A DNA stretch of 64,000 nt from Phytopythium helicoides (Eukaryota > Oomycota > Peronosporomycetes > Pythiales > Pythiaceae): assembly GCA_024867545.1 (NCBI GenBank), contig JANFNE010000037.1:124001-188000 (forward strand), in the 5' to 3' direction. Shown in pieces: positions 30,684-41,500 of the stretch (its first letter is position 1; each line of letters opens with the position of its first letter). The translations under genes and the position numbers were made by a program. The notes under the pieces are model-generated. The model made no database searches and had not been told where the DNA came from. It was given only the letters and a program-made list of their open reading frames with translations.

Positions 30684-33040
30684 ATGACAGAGCAAAAGGC
30701 GCGCGCACCAACTGACGAAGAAGTCGACGCACTTATCGAGGCAACACACAAGAAAAAACGCGCAAGTCGAACCCGAGTTTTCAAGCGCGACCTGCCGGGG
30801 TCTTGGTCTCGTTTCGTTTTGTCACTGATTTCAATCGCATTGGTATGCTCTGACATCCCTCGTTCTGGCCTGGGCTACAAGCATTTGGAAAAGTTGTATC
30901 CACCCATTTATCCCGACGTGTTCGATTTCTTCGGGACTCCGTGGAATTACTCGATAATTGAGATGACCAGAGCGGACGCCGCAAGCAAATCGGCTCGAGT
31001 GTGGAGCTACAAATTTGACAGTACATCGTATAGCTGGCGGGCATTTGCGCGTTACTTTAAGCTGGACACATTTCCTACCTGTCTATTGTACCAGAGCGAG
31101 TGCCCACAGCTCCGACTAGGCGGCGAGAGTGTATTCGCCATGATTGACTCTTTAGCTTCCGCAATGGCCAACTTGAAGACCGGGGATAATTCTTCAGTGC
31201 CTTCATCTGTTTCAGTGCGAACTGATGGGATCTACCGTGACCGTGTGCATAACTTTATCCTTCCGGAACTCTTCATGAATCATAATTGGCGCACCAATCA
31301 AGCTATGCACTATTCAGGAAGCGCGCTGAGCAAGGTAGTCGAGTATCCTCATCAAGTATGCTATGCTCATGGATATCGGCCGAACTTTTGTGCAGATCAG
31401 TGGATTGACTTTCGCCGCTCATGCCCTGCCACAGATGAAGTGTGTAAGGCAGTTGGGCTTATCTACATTCATATCATTTCTCGTGTTCGCGATGCTGTTG
31501 AGCGCTTTCCAAATCTCATCATTGATCTCACATTGCTCGAGAGCAACGAAGACATGCAAAGTGTGCGAGGAGGATTAAGTACTGTAACTGTGCGTCGATC
31601 AGATGTCTCAACAATCATTCGAGCCCGTGATTGTTCCTCAGTAACAAAGAGTGTAAAACTATGTGGCTAAACGATTATCGATACGAAACCGGAATGCTCG
31701 TCACCGACGCTCGTCAGTGGTACTACACAACCTCACTTTTGCGCATCGTTGGTCAATCCTACTTCTACTTTCGCGTTTTCGGACTCATTCTCAGCTGCTA
31801 CGTCGTACAAGCTCCCAAAACATCGAGTGCTGAGTCGTTGTCTTTGAAAGCGCGCTTGAAGCAGACATTGCGCTTATTCTCGAAGGTTCCTACACAGTGC
31901 ATAGTGTACGGGAGTCCTTTTCCGATCTTTTGCTACGCATTTGCACATCTGATCGACGCTCCGATTTCGTACAATGTTTTAGAAAACCGTTTCATTTCGC
32001 AAAATGGCGTGTTTGACCTCAACGTAAAGCAATTCATCTCGCTGGCAGTGATTCAAATGCGAATGTCTGGTTGTACTGCAATATTTCTCCACGTGGTGCT
32101 CCAATCTGGGATTGCTCAGCGATGGATCGGCTGGTACCGTAAGCCAGGAATCTTTGGAGTGCCAGAGTTCCTACTCAGCGCGTTATCAAGCGTTACGATA
32201 TCGGCGCAATTTCGCTCTGTAAAGTTTCGAAGTGCACAGATTCTGAATGTGTTCGAAGTTGCAACAACCCAGCGCCATACGGTACCCACCATTAAGTACC
32301 AAGAGAGCGTGGTTCATCGCGGAAGTGGCAACACTTCCATGGGTGGCATCACAATCGACCTGAAGTATCTCATCTGTGAAGTCGGACTCATACTCGGAGC
32401 CATCATCGTCATCTACACGATTTTAACCGTGCTGCGAAAATCAGGCGTCTGGAAAAAGGCACCACTCCCATCAGGACTCATACAGACACACACACCAGTG
32501 CCATACTCAGCAGGTATACTATGGCCATCCATCAGCCTATGCGTACACTGGACATACGACTACTTCAGCGTGCGCACCGAAAACATGGACCGCACACGGA
32601 CTTCGTCCGGATTTGCGGTCATATCGCCGCACAAACGACGCCTCCATGCAGACGCCAAGCCATCCGCCAAGCTACAACACAGCGTCAAGTCATTCATCGA
32701 GCTAGCGAAATACCCATCAACGCACCTGGATAGATCGGCATTCGAATACATCCAGTTCCAGATGGAGGTCCTGCACAACCGCCGCTCCGACGTGGAAGGG
32801 AACATTGCCTTCATGAACCTCGTGCTCATGAGCGACCCGATCGTGTTCTTCTACCTCCGAGTTGCGGGTGGTCGCGTGCGTCAGCTGGCGTACTATCAGT
32901 CGATGCTGTTTCCAAGTCACATCGTGCTGCTGCCTCGTCGAGTGGTGGTGGAGGACAACGAGCAGTCTGTGGGATTCCGGTTGCTTCGTCCGGTTGCGGT
33001 TCGTGATCTACCGTGGTCAGAGCTGGTCCAGTGTGGCTAG
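30684..33040 (+). CDS. SELVQCG-family polytopic membrane protein, one frame break
   Basis: ATG at 30684 (MTEQKARAPTDEEVD). Layout as in the intact tandem copy at 33343: basic cytosolic N-terminus, one membrane segment, ectodomain of about 290 residues with Cys and N-glycosylation sites, then about seven more helices and a cytosolic tail ending SELVQCG. One base is missing between 31646 and 31649 (AACAAAGAG), so the frame stops at 31670. Restoring one base gives 785 residues, against 786 in the neighbour. No family name or function known to me. Much of the second half is identical at base level to the next gene. Confidence 0.8.
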
Positions 33041-33342
33041 TTTGCATGCTGAAATGTCATCTCCTTCACTGGAGTAAAATTTCCCAGTATTGGCGACTTG
33101 CGTGAAGCTAGCGGCAATCTGTTGCGACTCCAGAGATCAAACGCGTGCACTCTTTTAACAAGCGGACCATGGTAACTACGTTTGCAGATGCTATCCACAA
33201 AAAGCCAAGCATGAACAGGTCTGGGAGTTCTAAATAGGGAGCCGAACTGTGGTTGGTTTCGCTTCCCACTTCTTTGAGGCAGTCAGCGAGTTGACGTCTC
33301 CTCGCTGTGACGATCCCTTTGTATCGACTCTTCTCTGTCACC
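33041..33342. other. Spacer between tandem SELVQCG genes
   Basis: 302 bases, no gene. The right half (about 33170-33342) matches the spacer at 16345-16585 on the other strand, which proves that the 16-17.7 kb fragment derives from a junction of this type. Confidence 0.7.
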
Positions 33343-35703
33343 ATGCTAGAGCACGATGTTGTCGTACCAACTGACAAAGAAGTCGACGCGCTCATTGAGG
33401 CAACACACAAGAAGAAGCGCGCGAGTCGTACCCGAGTCTTCAAGCGTGACTTACCGGGATCTTGGTCTCGCTTCATTCTATCGCTAGTGTCGATTGTCTT
33501 AGTTTGCTCCGACATCCCTCGATCTGGACTTGGTTACAAGCATCTACCCGGATTCTACCTTCCCGTGGAACCGGACTCGTACAACTACGTTGGAAAGCCG
33601 TGGAATTATACCGTCTCTGAAATGGCTAAAGCAGATGCCACAAACAAGTCATTTCGAGTATGGGGATACAAGTTTGACACCACATCGTACAGTTGGCGAG
33701 CGTTCGCGCGGTACTTTAAGCTAGAATCCTTCCCAGGCTGCGTGTTATACAAGAGCGAATGTCCCGGGTCCACACTACCGGGTGAGACAGTGTTCAACAT
33801 GATCGACTCGATTGCCTCAGCTGTCGCCGGACTTCGAATCAGTGTCAATAGCACCGAGCCTGCGGTAGCTGCGGTTCGTACAGATGGAATCTTCCGCGAT
33901 CGGTTCCACAACTACCTTCTTCCTGAGTTGTTCTTGAGCCACAATTGGCGCATAAATCAAGCAACTCACTACTCAGGCATGTCACTTACCAGAATCATTG
34001 AGAGTCCCCATTTAATCTGCTACTCTCGAGGTGCTCGGCCGTCGTTTTGTGCCGACCAATGGCTTGACTTTCGCCACTCTTGTCCAGACAATGATGAAGA
34101 GTGCAAGGCGGTAGGAGTCATGTACATTCACATGATCAGCCGCGTTCTACAGACCCAACAGCGCTTTCCGAACTATACAGTCGATCTCACTATGCTTGAG
34201 GGCAACGAAGACATGCAAAGTGTGCGTGGAGGACTTAGTACCCTAGCCTTTCGACGCTCTGATCTCTCCACTATCATTCGAGTCCGCGATTGCTCGCAGA
34301 TGTCTGGGGAAGAGTGCGAGACACTGTGGGTGAGTGATTATAGGTACGAGACCTGTGTCCTCGTCACCGACGCTCGTCAGTGGTACTACACAACCTCACT
34401 TCTACGCATAGTCGGTCAGTCCTACTTCTACTTTCGCGTTTTCGGACTCATTCTCAGCTGTTACGTCGTACAAGCTCCCAAAACATCGAGTGCTGAGTCG
34501 TTGTCTTTGAAAGCGCGTTTGAAGCAGACATTGCGCTTATTCTCGAAGGTTCCGACGCAGTGCATAGTGTACGGGAGTCCTTTTCCGATCTTTTGCTACG
34601 CATTTGCACATCTGATCGACGCGTCCATCTCTTCCAGCGTACTAGAACACCGATTCGTGACTCAAAATGGGGCTCTTGGCTTTAGTATCAAGCAATTTGT
34701 CTCGTTAGCTGTTGTTCAGATGCGGAATGTCTGGCTGTATGCAATCGTCCTACACGTGGTGCTCCAATCTGGGATTGCTCAGCGATGGATCGGCTGGTAC
34801 CGTAAGCCAGGAATCTTTGGCGTGCCAGAGTTCCTACTCAGCGCACTATCAAGCGTTACGATATCGGCGCAATTCCGATCAAGAAGTTACCGAGTCTCCA
34901 AAATCCTAGGGGTATACGAGGTCGCCGCAACTCAACGCCACTCGCTTCCTAATATCAAGTATTTTGAAAGCACACAACACCGAGGGAGCGGCAACACTTT
35001 CATGGGTGGCATCACAATCGACCTGAAGTATCTCATCTGTGAAGTCGGACTCATACTCGGAGCCATCATCGTCGTCTACACGATTTTAACCGTGCTGCGA
35101 AAATCAGGTGTCTGGAAAAAGGCACCACTCCCGTCAGGACTCATACAGACACACACACCAGTGCCATACTCAGCAGGTATACTATGGCCATCCATCAGCC
35201 TCTGCGTACACTGGACATACGACTACTTCAGCGTGCGCACCGAAAACATGGACCGCACACGGACTTCGTCCGGATTTGCGGTCATATCGCCGCACAAACG
35301 ACGTCTCCATGCAGACGCCAAGCCATCCGCCAAGCTACAACACAGCGTCAAGTCATTCATCGAGCTAGCGAAATACCCATCAACGCACCTAGATAGATCG
35401 GCATTCGAGTACATCCAGTTCCAGATGGAGGTCCTGCACAACCGCCGCTCCGACGTGGAAGGGAACATTGCCTTCATGAACCTCGTGCTCATGAGCGACC
35501 CGATCGTGTTCTTCTACCTCCGAGTTGCGGGTGGTCGCGTGCGTCAGCTGGCGTACTATCAGTCGATGCTGTTTCCAAGTCACATCGTGCTGCTGCCTCG
35601 TCGAGTGGTGGTGGAGGACAACGAGCAGTCTGTGGGATTCCGGTTGCTTCGTCCGGTTGCGGTTCGTGATCTACCGTGGTCAGAGCTGGTCCAGTGTGGC
35701 TAG
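33343..35703 (+). CDS. SELVQCG-family polytopic membrane protein (intact)
   Basis: 786 residues from the ATG at 33343 (MLEHDVVVPTDKEVD); a GTG 36 bases upstream is not a credible start. Basic stretch KKKRASRTRVFKRDLPG (23-39); TM1 41-59; ectodomain about 65-340 with KFDTTSYSWRAFARYF, conserved Cys and N-x-S/T sites; TM2-3 about 347-376; TM4 406-427 (VYGSPFPIFCYAFAHLIDA); TM5 449-472; TM6 492-510; TM7 562-586; TM8 610-632. The cytosolic tail 633-786 carries VEGNIAFMNLVLMSDPIVFF and ends WSELVQCG. The C-terminal heptapeptide is invariant in every member here. Possibly a receptor or transporter; unknown. Confidence 0.85.
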   Translation: MLEHDVVVPTDKEVDALIEATHKKKRASRTRVFKRDLPGSWSRFILSLVSIVLVCSDIPRSGLGYKHLPGFYLPVEPDSYNYVGKPWNYTVSEMAKADATNKSFRVWGYKFDTTSYSWRAFARYFKLESFPGCVLYKSECPGSTLPGETVFNMIDSIASAVAGLRISVNSTEPAVAAVRTDGIFRDRFHNYLLPELFLSHNWRINQATHYSGMSLTRIIESPHLICYSRGARPSFCADQWLDFRHSCPDNDEECKAVGVMYIHMISRVLQTQQRFPNYTVDLTMLEGNEDMQSVRGGLSTLAFRRSDLSTIIRVRDCSQMSGEECETLWVSDYRYETCVLVTDARQWYYTTSLLRIVGQSYFYFRVFGLILSCYVVQAPKTSSAESLSLKARLKQTLRLFSKVPTQCIVYGSPFPIFCYAFAHLIDASISSSVLEHRFVTQNGALGFSIKQFVSLAVVQMRNVWLYAIVLHVVLQSGIAQRWIGWYRKPGIFGVPEFLLSALSSVTISAQFRSRSYRVSKILGVYEVAATQRHSLPNIKYFESTQHRGSGNTFMGGITIDLKYLICEVGLILGAIIVVYTILTVLRKSGVWKKAPLPSGLIQTHTPVPYSAGILWPSISLCVHWTYDYFSVRTENMDRTRTSSGFAVISPHKRRLHADAKPSAKLQHSVKSFIELAKYPSTHLDRSAFEYIQFQMEVLHNRRSDVEGNIAFMNLVLMSDPIVFFYLRVAGGRVRQLAYYQSMLFPSHIVLLPRRVVVEDNEQSVGFRLLRPVAVRDLPWSELVQCG

Positions 35704-35797
35704 TGAGTATCACAAATAAAGAGAATCACGCATGGAGTTCACCTAAGGTTAACTCAATTACTCAGTAATGGCTAAACAGCCTTTCATTTTTTTTTTA

Positions 35798-38306
35798 TCA
35801 TCCACATTGAACGAGCTCCGACCAGTGCATATCACGCAAATGGACTCTTCTCAATATCCGAAGTCTTGTCATTGGCTCATTTTCGATCGTAACAACATTC
35901 TCCGGCAGTAACAACACTTTGTCTCGAAAATCGAGTGACTGGAAGTACGCTAACCCCTTTTGTGCGTCGTCTCCAAAGCGCAGATAGAAGTAAACAATCG
36001 GGTCGCTCATCAAAACGAGATTCATAAAGGCGACGTTGCCCTCGACCTCGCTGCTACGGTCGTGGATACTCTCCATCTGATGCTGGATAGAACGAAAGAC
36101 GCGCAAGTTCATCCGAATGGATGGACCGCTGATAAACTCAACGGAGTGTCGTTGCCAATCTTCTGTGGCGACCAGCGGAAACAGGCGATATTCTCATCGA
36201 TTGTCCGGCGCGGCGTAGTGTCAATGTGCGTTTGCTTGCACCTTCATGTATGCAAAAGAAATCGCTAGTCCAGTGTACACAGAGACTCACCGTTGACCAT
36301 AGGATGCCTGCAGAGTACGGAACTGGGGTTCTTCCTAACGGCCAGATCAGAGTATGTGTCTGACAATCTCCTGGTCTTTGCCGAACTCGGAGATAGATGC
36401 CACGCCAAACGGCAACAAATACTACAAGCAGAATGATGCCGAGGAGGAATTTGAGATCGATCACCATTCCTCCGAAATGGTTTGAGCCCTGTCCGATGTG
36501 GCTAAATCGCTGGAGTCGAAGAATTACTTGCTCCAATCGACCACCTGATGGCGTCACTTCCATAATTGACATGACACGAGACGATCTGAACATTGTTGAG
36601 CGAAAGAAAGCAATGATATTAACGCTAGCCATGGCAGTAAGAAAAAACTCGGGAACACCAATGATCCCTCCGATGACATTGTCACTCGACTCGATCCAGC
36701 GCCGCCACGTTGCTGTTCGAACTGCGATGTGCAATAGCATAGCGTAGACCCAAACACTGCGCATTTCAATGACTGCAACGCCGATAAAGCTCCTGATGCT
36801 AATGTCTAAGACGCCATTCTGAGTCACAAACCGATCTTCAAGCATCCGGTACATAATTGTTGCGTCAGCTGCGTGCGCAGTCGTGTAGCAGAAGATAGGA
36901 AAGGCACTTCCAAACACAATGCACTGTGTTGGAGCTTTTGAAAGTAAATGTAGAGTTTTGTGCAAGCGTTCAATCATTGTCTCCTTGGATAGTCGGCGTC
37001 CAAGAGCGTGATAACAGCTGATACCCAGCGCTAACAGTCGAATAAAAAAGTACGCTTGCCCCACAAGCCTCAGCGATACCACGAATCGAAACCATTGGAC
37101 AACATCTGAGGCCATGATCACAATTTCATACCGATAGTCGTCAACGTAAACTGTTTTGCATTCCTCCTTGTTCTCACCATGAGGTGATAAAGGTGGAGGT
37201 ATCCTGTCATTGAAATCTTGCTGTAAATCGATGGGACAAACTCGAGCTCTTATAATTGTAGATATGTCGAATCGCCTATACCCTTCAGTGCCTAAAGTAA
37301 ACAGAGAGCGCTGGAGATCCTCCGCGCTTTCTAATATAGTTAAATCGACGCTAGTATTGGGGAACTGCTCTTGTACCGCTCGTAATCTTCGCATCACATG
37401 GGTGTAAACGTGTCCAACTTCCCGACAGCTATCCGCTTGTTGAGAACAGGTGCGATTATAGTTGATCCACAGCTCTTGGCAAAATATTGGCTTCAAACCA
37501 CCAAAGCAAATTCTTTTTCCTGCATCTCCTGGAGAATTGCGAATTCCCATTGCAGGGAGAAAGATGGCCTGGTTAGTGCGCCATATCCGTGTCGTAAATA
37601 ACCATGGTAGCAAGTAATCATGAATTCGATCAAAGTACTCGCATTCAGTGCGCAGGGCGATACTCGGTGGACGCATTGGCCGTCTCCATTTATCTCCGTT
37701 GGTCACAGGCCGTGACTTCAGTGCAATTTTATCAACCAGAGCATCAATGAACGTAAAGACGATATTTCCAGATAGCTTCTTTGTCGGGCACGCGGTTTTG
37801 TAAAGCAAGCACTGTGGTATTGCAGATACATTGAGGTACTGTGCAAATGCTCGCCAGACATTTGACGTTGTGTCGAACTTATAGCTCCAGACGCGGGCAG
37901 AGATCGAATCGGCATCTTCCTTACTGGCACGAAAAACAGAATAGCTCCACGGCATTAGGGATGACGCCACTGCGATGTCAGGCTCCAGCATATTGTAATA
38001 GTTCCTCAGATCGCTAATCCCGATGCCTGACCGTGGGACATCTGTGAGTACGAACAAAATCGAAATGATTCCAACTAGCATTCGCAACCATGAAAAGGGC
38101 AAATCCTGGCTGAACACACGCTCTCGTTGAGTTTTTTGCCTCTCCAAAGTCGCTCGGATCAAATTTCGGTCAGCGATGGCAAGCGAGCTGGTTCTACGAG
38201 CTCCAGTCGGGTGCATGACGTTTGGAAGTATGGATGTGGACTTGTGCCTTCCACGGACTGGCGCTGGGCCAAAGGTATCCGCCATTAAAGGCCCAGCCTT
38301 CTTCAT
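35798..38306 (-). CDS. SELVQCG-family polytopic membrane protein, one frame break
   Basis: ATG at 38306 (MKKAGPLMADTFGP). The same family, closer to the 54-60 kb members: RVFSQDLPFSWLRMLVGIIS, DVPRSGIG, SYKFDTTSNVWRAF, CIVFGSAFPIFCYTTAHAAD, LGRTPVPYSAGILW. One extra base (GG at 36143-36144) stops the frame at 36138 after about 722 residues. The remaining tail (FISGPSIRMNLRVFRSIQ onward, EVEGNVAFMNLVLMSDPI, SELVQCG) continues in the next frame. Without the extra base the gene is 835 residues. It is convergent with the gene ending at 35703, 95 bases away. Confidence 0.8.
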
Positions 38307-38536
38307 TCAGAAGCCACAGCAGACTGTTGACAAGAACACAAAAACATCCCGCATGCTCTCTGTTCAGCATAAAATTAGCAGCACAAAATTAGACGATGGC
38401 CATTCTCTACAACCCCAAGGTGCCTGTTAGAGCGCGTCCTCATCTTGAGCAGGAGGCCAACAGTGTACGTAGGGAAGAACGCCGAAAGCTCTCCATTTCA
38501 TGCAATTCTCCTCAAGTCTAGCTACAAATCCAGAGA

Positions 38537-41500
38537 TCACAGGAAGGCTGCTGTGGCGCGCTGGACTTCGAGCAGATTGTGCGTCACGACCTCGGGGGTT
38601 GTGCCGATGCAGCGTGCAAGCTCCTTCTGAGCGACGTAGTCCAAGTGAAGGAACCGGAACAGCACAAGCGCGTCAAGAAAGCTCTTCTTCCACTTGTGCT
38701 TGGTCCATGCGTCAGGGCGACCTGCGTGCCGGTAGCTATTCGACTTCAGTGCACGGAAATCGCGCGGGTTCAGCGCGCAGTTCTGCGGTAACGTGTTGAT
38801 CATGACGTTCTGCAATGTGAACAGCCGCCGAAAAACACGCTCAGGAACTGGCACAAGCGCCGCGAGGCTTCCTTCCGAGCTGCCAAGTAGATTCACGTAG
38901 CAAACGTTTGCCGTCGGAGCTACATCCACGCGCTTACGAAGCATGGCGATCACCTGAACGCCCAAGTGGAAGTCCGCAGTGCGTAGGAGCCGCTGACCAC
39001 CTCGTGATTCCACATCATGCGGCGCAAATTGCATCACGTGCAAGTTCTCCTCCATGTCGGTGGCCAAGAGCGCAAGCTTGCGCTCAAATACGCTGAACTC
39101 GGTTGCAGTGACCGCGAGCGGTTCGTAGTCCTTGGCAAGCAGCACCAACTGTCGTTGCATCTCGCGCCAACGCAAGAAATGCGCGCTCTTGTACACATCG
39201 GCATACACAACAAAGTCCCCACGTACAACACTCAGACTCACAATGAAAGTCTGTGCATCGTAGAAGGCACAACCGATGAGCTGCTCTGACTTGAATTCGT
39301 ACACAATCAGTTTCGACCCGACGGCTGCTAGCACATAAGGACCAAGCTGGGTCACACTCGAGATAGCGCCTTGACGGTGCTCCTTGATAAACACTAATCG
39401 AAGCTTCGGCAACTTCGAGCTTGTAGCCCCACTACCGTCGTCATTCACGTACTGTGCGTAGTCAAGTTCGTACAGCAGCAACCGGCCGCGGCCACTCTCA
39501 TCTTCACCATGAGGTCCGACGTAGCCTGTACCAACGACTAGGTATGGTCGCTTCTTGCGTGCCCATTCACTTGACCGGGACGAAATGTCTTCTCGCATGA
39601 GTGCAGAGTCGTACAAGTACATGAGCTGCACGCTAAGCACGACCTCGTAGCGCTCGAAGTGAACCCGGAAAACGCCGGTGCGCGCATTCCACTCGCCGAA
39701 CTCGTTTGTCTGGACTAACCGCAACTCGTAGACATCCTCTTCAGACATGGGTAGGTCTTCGAGTGCAATATCTGGGAACATCTCCGCAGTTGGAGCCATC
39801 ACGTTACTCTTGGCTGCCCCATCTTCCCCCTCTGCCACCTCTTCTTCCATATCGTCTTCAGGGTTCTCATGCTCTGTAGCACGCTCCGCTTCGGCCATTG
39901 GTAGCCGGCGACTACACACGAGTGCATATGTCGGCGTCTCAAGCGCTTCAGAAACGCCACCAGGGCCACGGTTGCCCAGGAACAGCAGCTTGTGAATGGT
40001 CACTCCGAGTTCCGCTTTGTGGAGCACGAATCCGCGACTCAGTGGCAAAATCGTCGACGTTCTGCTTGACGGTAGTTCGCACACTCGCAGTGCACCGCGC
40101 GAGTGAAAGTATATGAATCCGTTCGGGCAATTCCAATGGTGGAAAGGAGTAAACGAAAGAACTGGGACGCTCAGCCGAGGCGTAGAGGTGCCTGCAGTAC
40201 CATTTGCTGGAGCTGGAGATGCCACTGGCGGGACACACATAGGAACAAATGTCGGGAATCCGCGCTCGCTCACAATCCACATGGGATGCGCGCCGCGGAA
40301 GAAAGCTCCGCTCATGTTGTTGATGTTGTTGAATCGTGTGAGCATCGAGTAGCGGAATCCGGCACGCAATTTGGCAAGCACCGCACTAGTATTTGCCTCA
40401 GGGTTATTACCCGTCTCGTTGTGCGTTGTTCCAGCCTTGGCCCTCGGTGGCAAGAACGGACGAGTGATCAGGTCGGAGCCGATGCGGACGAACTGAAAGC
40501 TCACAACGGAAGGAGCAGCACCGTTGCCTCGCGGGTTACCCATTTTAGGTGTTGCAGCGTACATCAGCAGATCACCATTGGCGAGAAACACAAGTAGCAC
40601 CATACGCGCAAAGTACTGCGCGTTATGCTGTCCCTCTGCCGGTCCAACACGGTGGATAGTGATGTCTGCGACCGGTGAGTTGATCGTGTGGGACTTTTTG
40701 ATCCGCCCTTCGTTTGCTGATGCTGACGAGGCATTCAGACCGAGAACAGGAGCAGCAAAACGCACTGTCTTCTTTCGGTTTGCTTGATAATGCTCCATGG
40801 TGTTCACTAATCGCTGAGGAGCAAACGTCAGGTAAGGGAAAATTCCTTTTTTCTTGAAGTCAGGCAGTGAGAACACATGAAGTGATCCATCTTCGAAGCA
40901 GAGAGCACACATCATGGATGCTGCGCTTCGTGCGAGTAGCGCGACAGAAACTGAGCTGTCCGGGCCAATCGCCGCACTGATCCCAGAAGCCGGCGATTTA
41001 AATCCACTCGACGGTGCAGCATGGTGTGCTTTGAAGCGCGGGCTAGGCTTTGATGAGTACAAATCGTCCATGTCTTCGTCTACGTCGTTGCTGCCACCCT
41101 TGATATTTGTTTGATCTGGCTTCTGATCAGAGTCATGCTTCTCACTTACATCGTTGCGCTCCTCACGCTCATCTTCACCCCAGGCGTTGTCTTGGAACAT
41201 CCCCGCCCAGTCATAAAAGAGACAAGCAGCACTAATCCCTCGACTAGGTGCGTTGTCGTTGCTGCTGCTGCTACTGCTACTGTAGATCTCACGTTCCGGG
41301 TCGATAACTGTCAATTCCATATCATCGTCACCCATGAGCAACCGTACGGTGCCGTCCGTCAGTAGCAAGAGAATGAATGGGTCTATCACATCCACGGATA
41401 CGATGCCAACGCTCGAAGTGTCAACATTCATGCCGCCGCTTTCCACATCGCCTTCGAGCGTGATCTCCTGGGTACAGATTAGCTTAACTTGAGGTCCGTC

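Noticed and set aside
31640..31670. Intron at the frame break in the SELVQCG gene at 30684
   Set aside because: The alignment with the neighbour is continuous across the break and the length differs by one codon only; no room for an intron.
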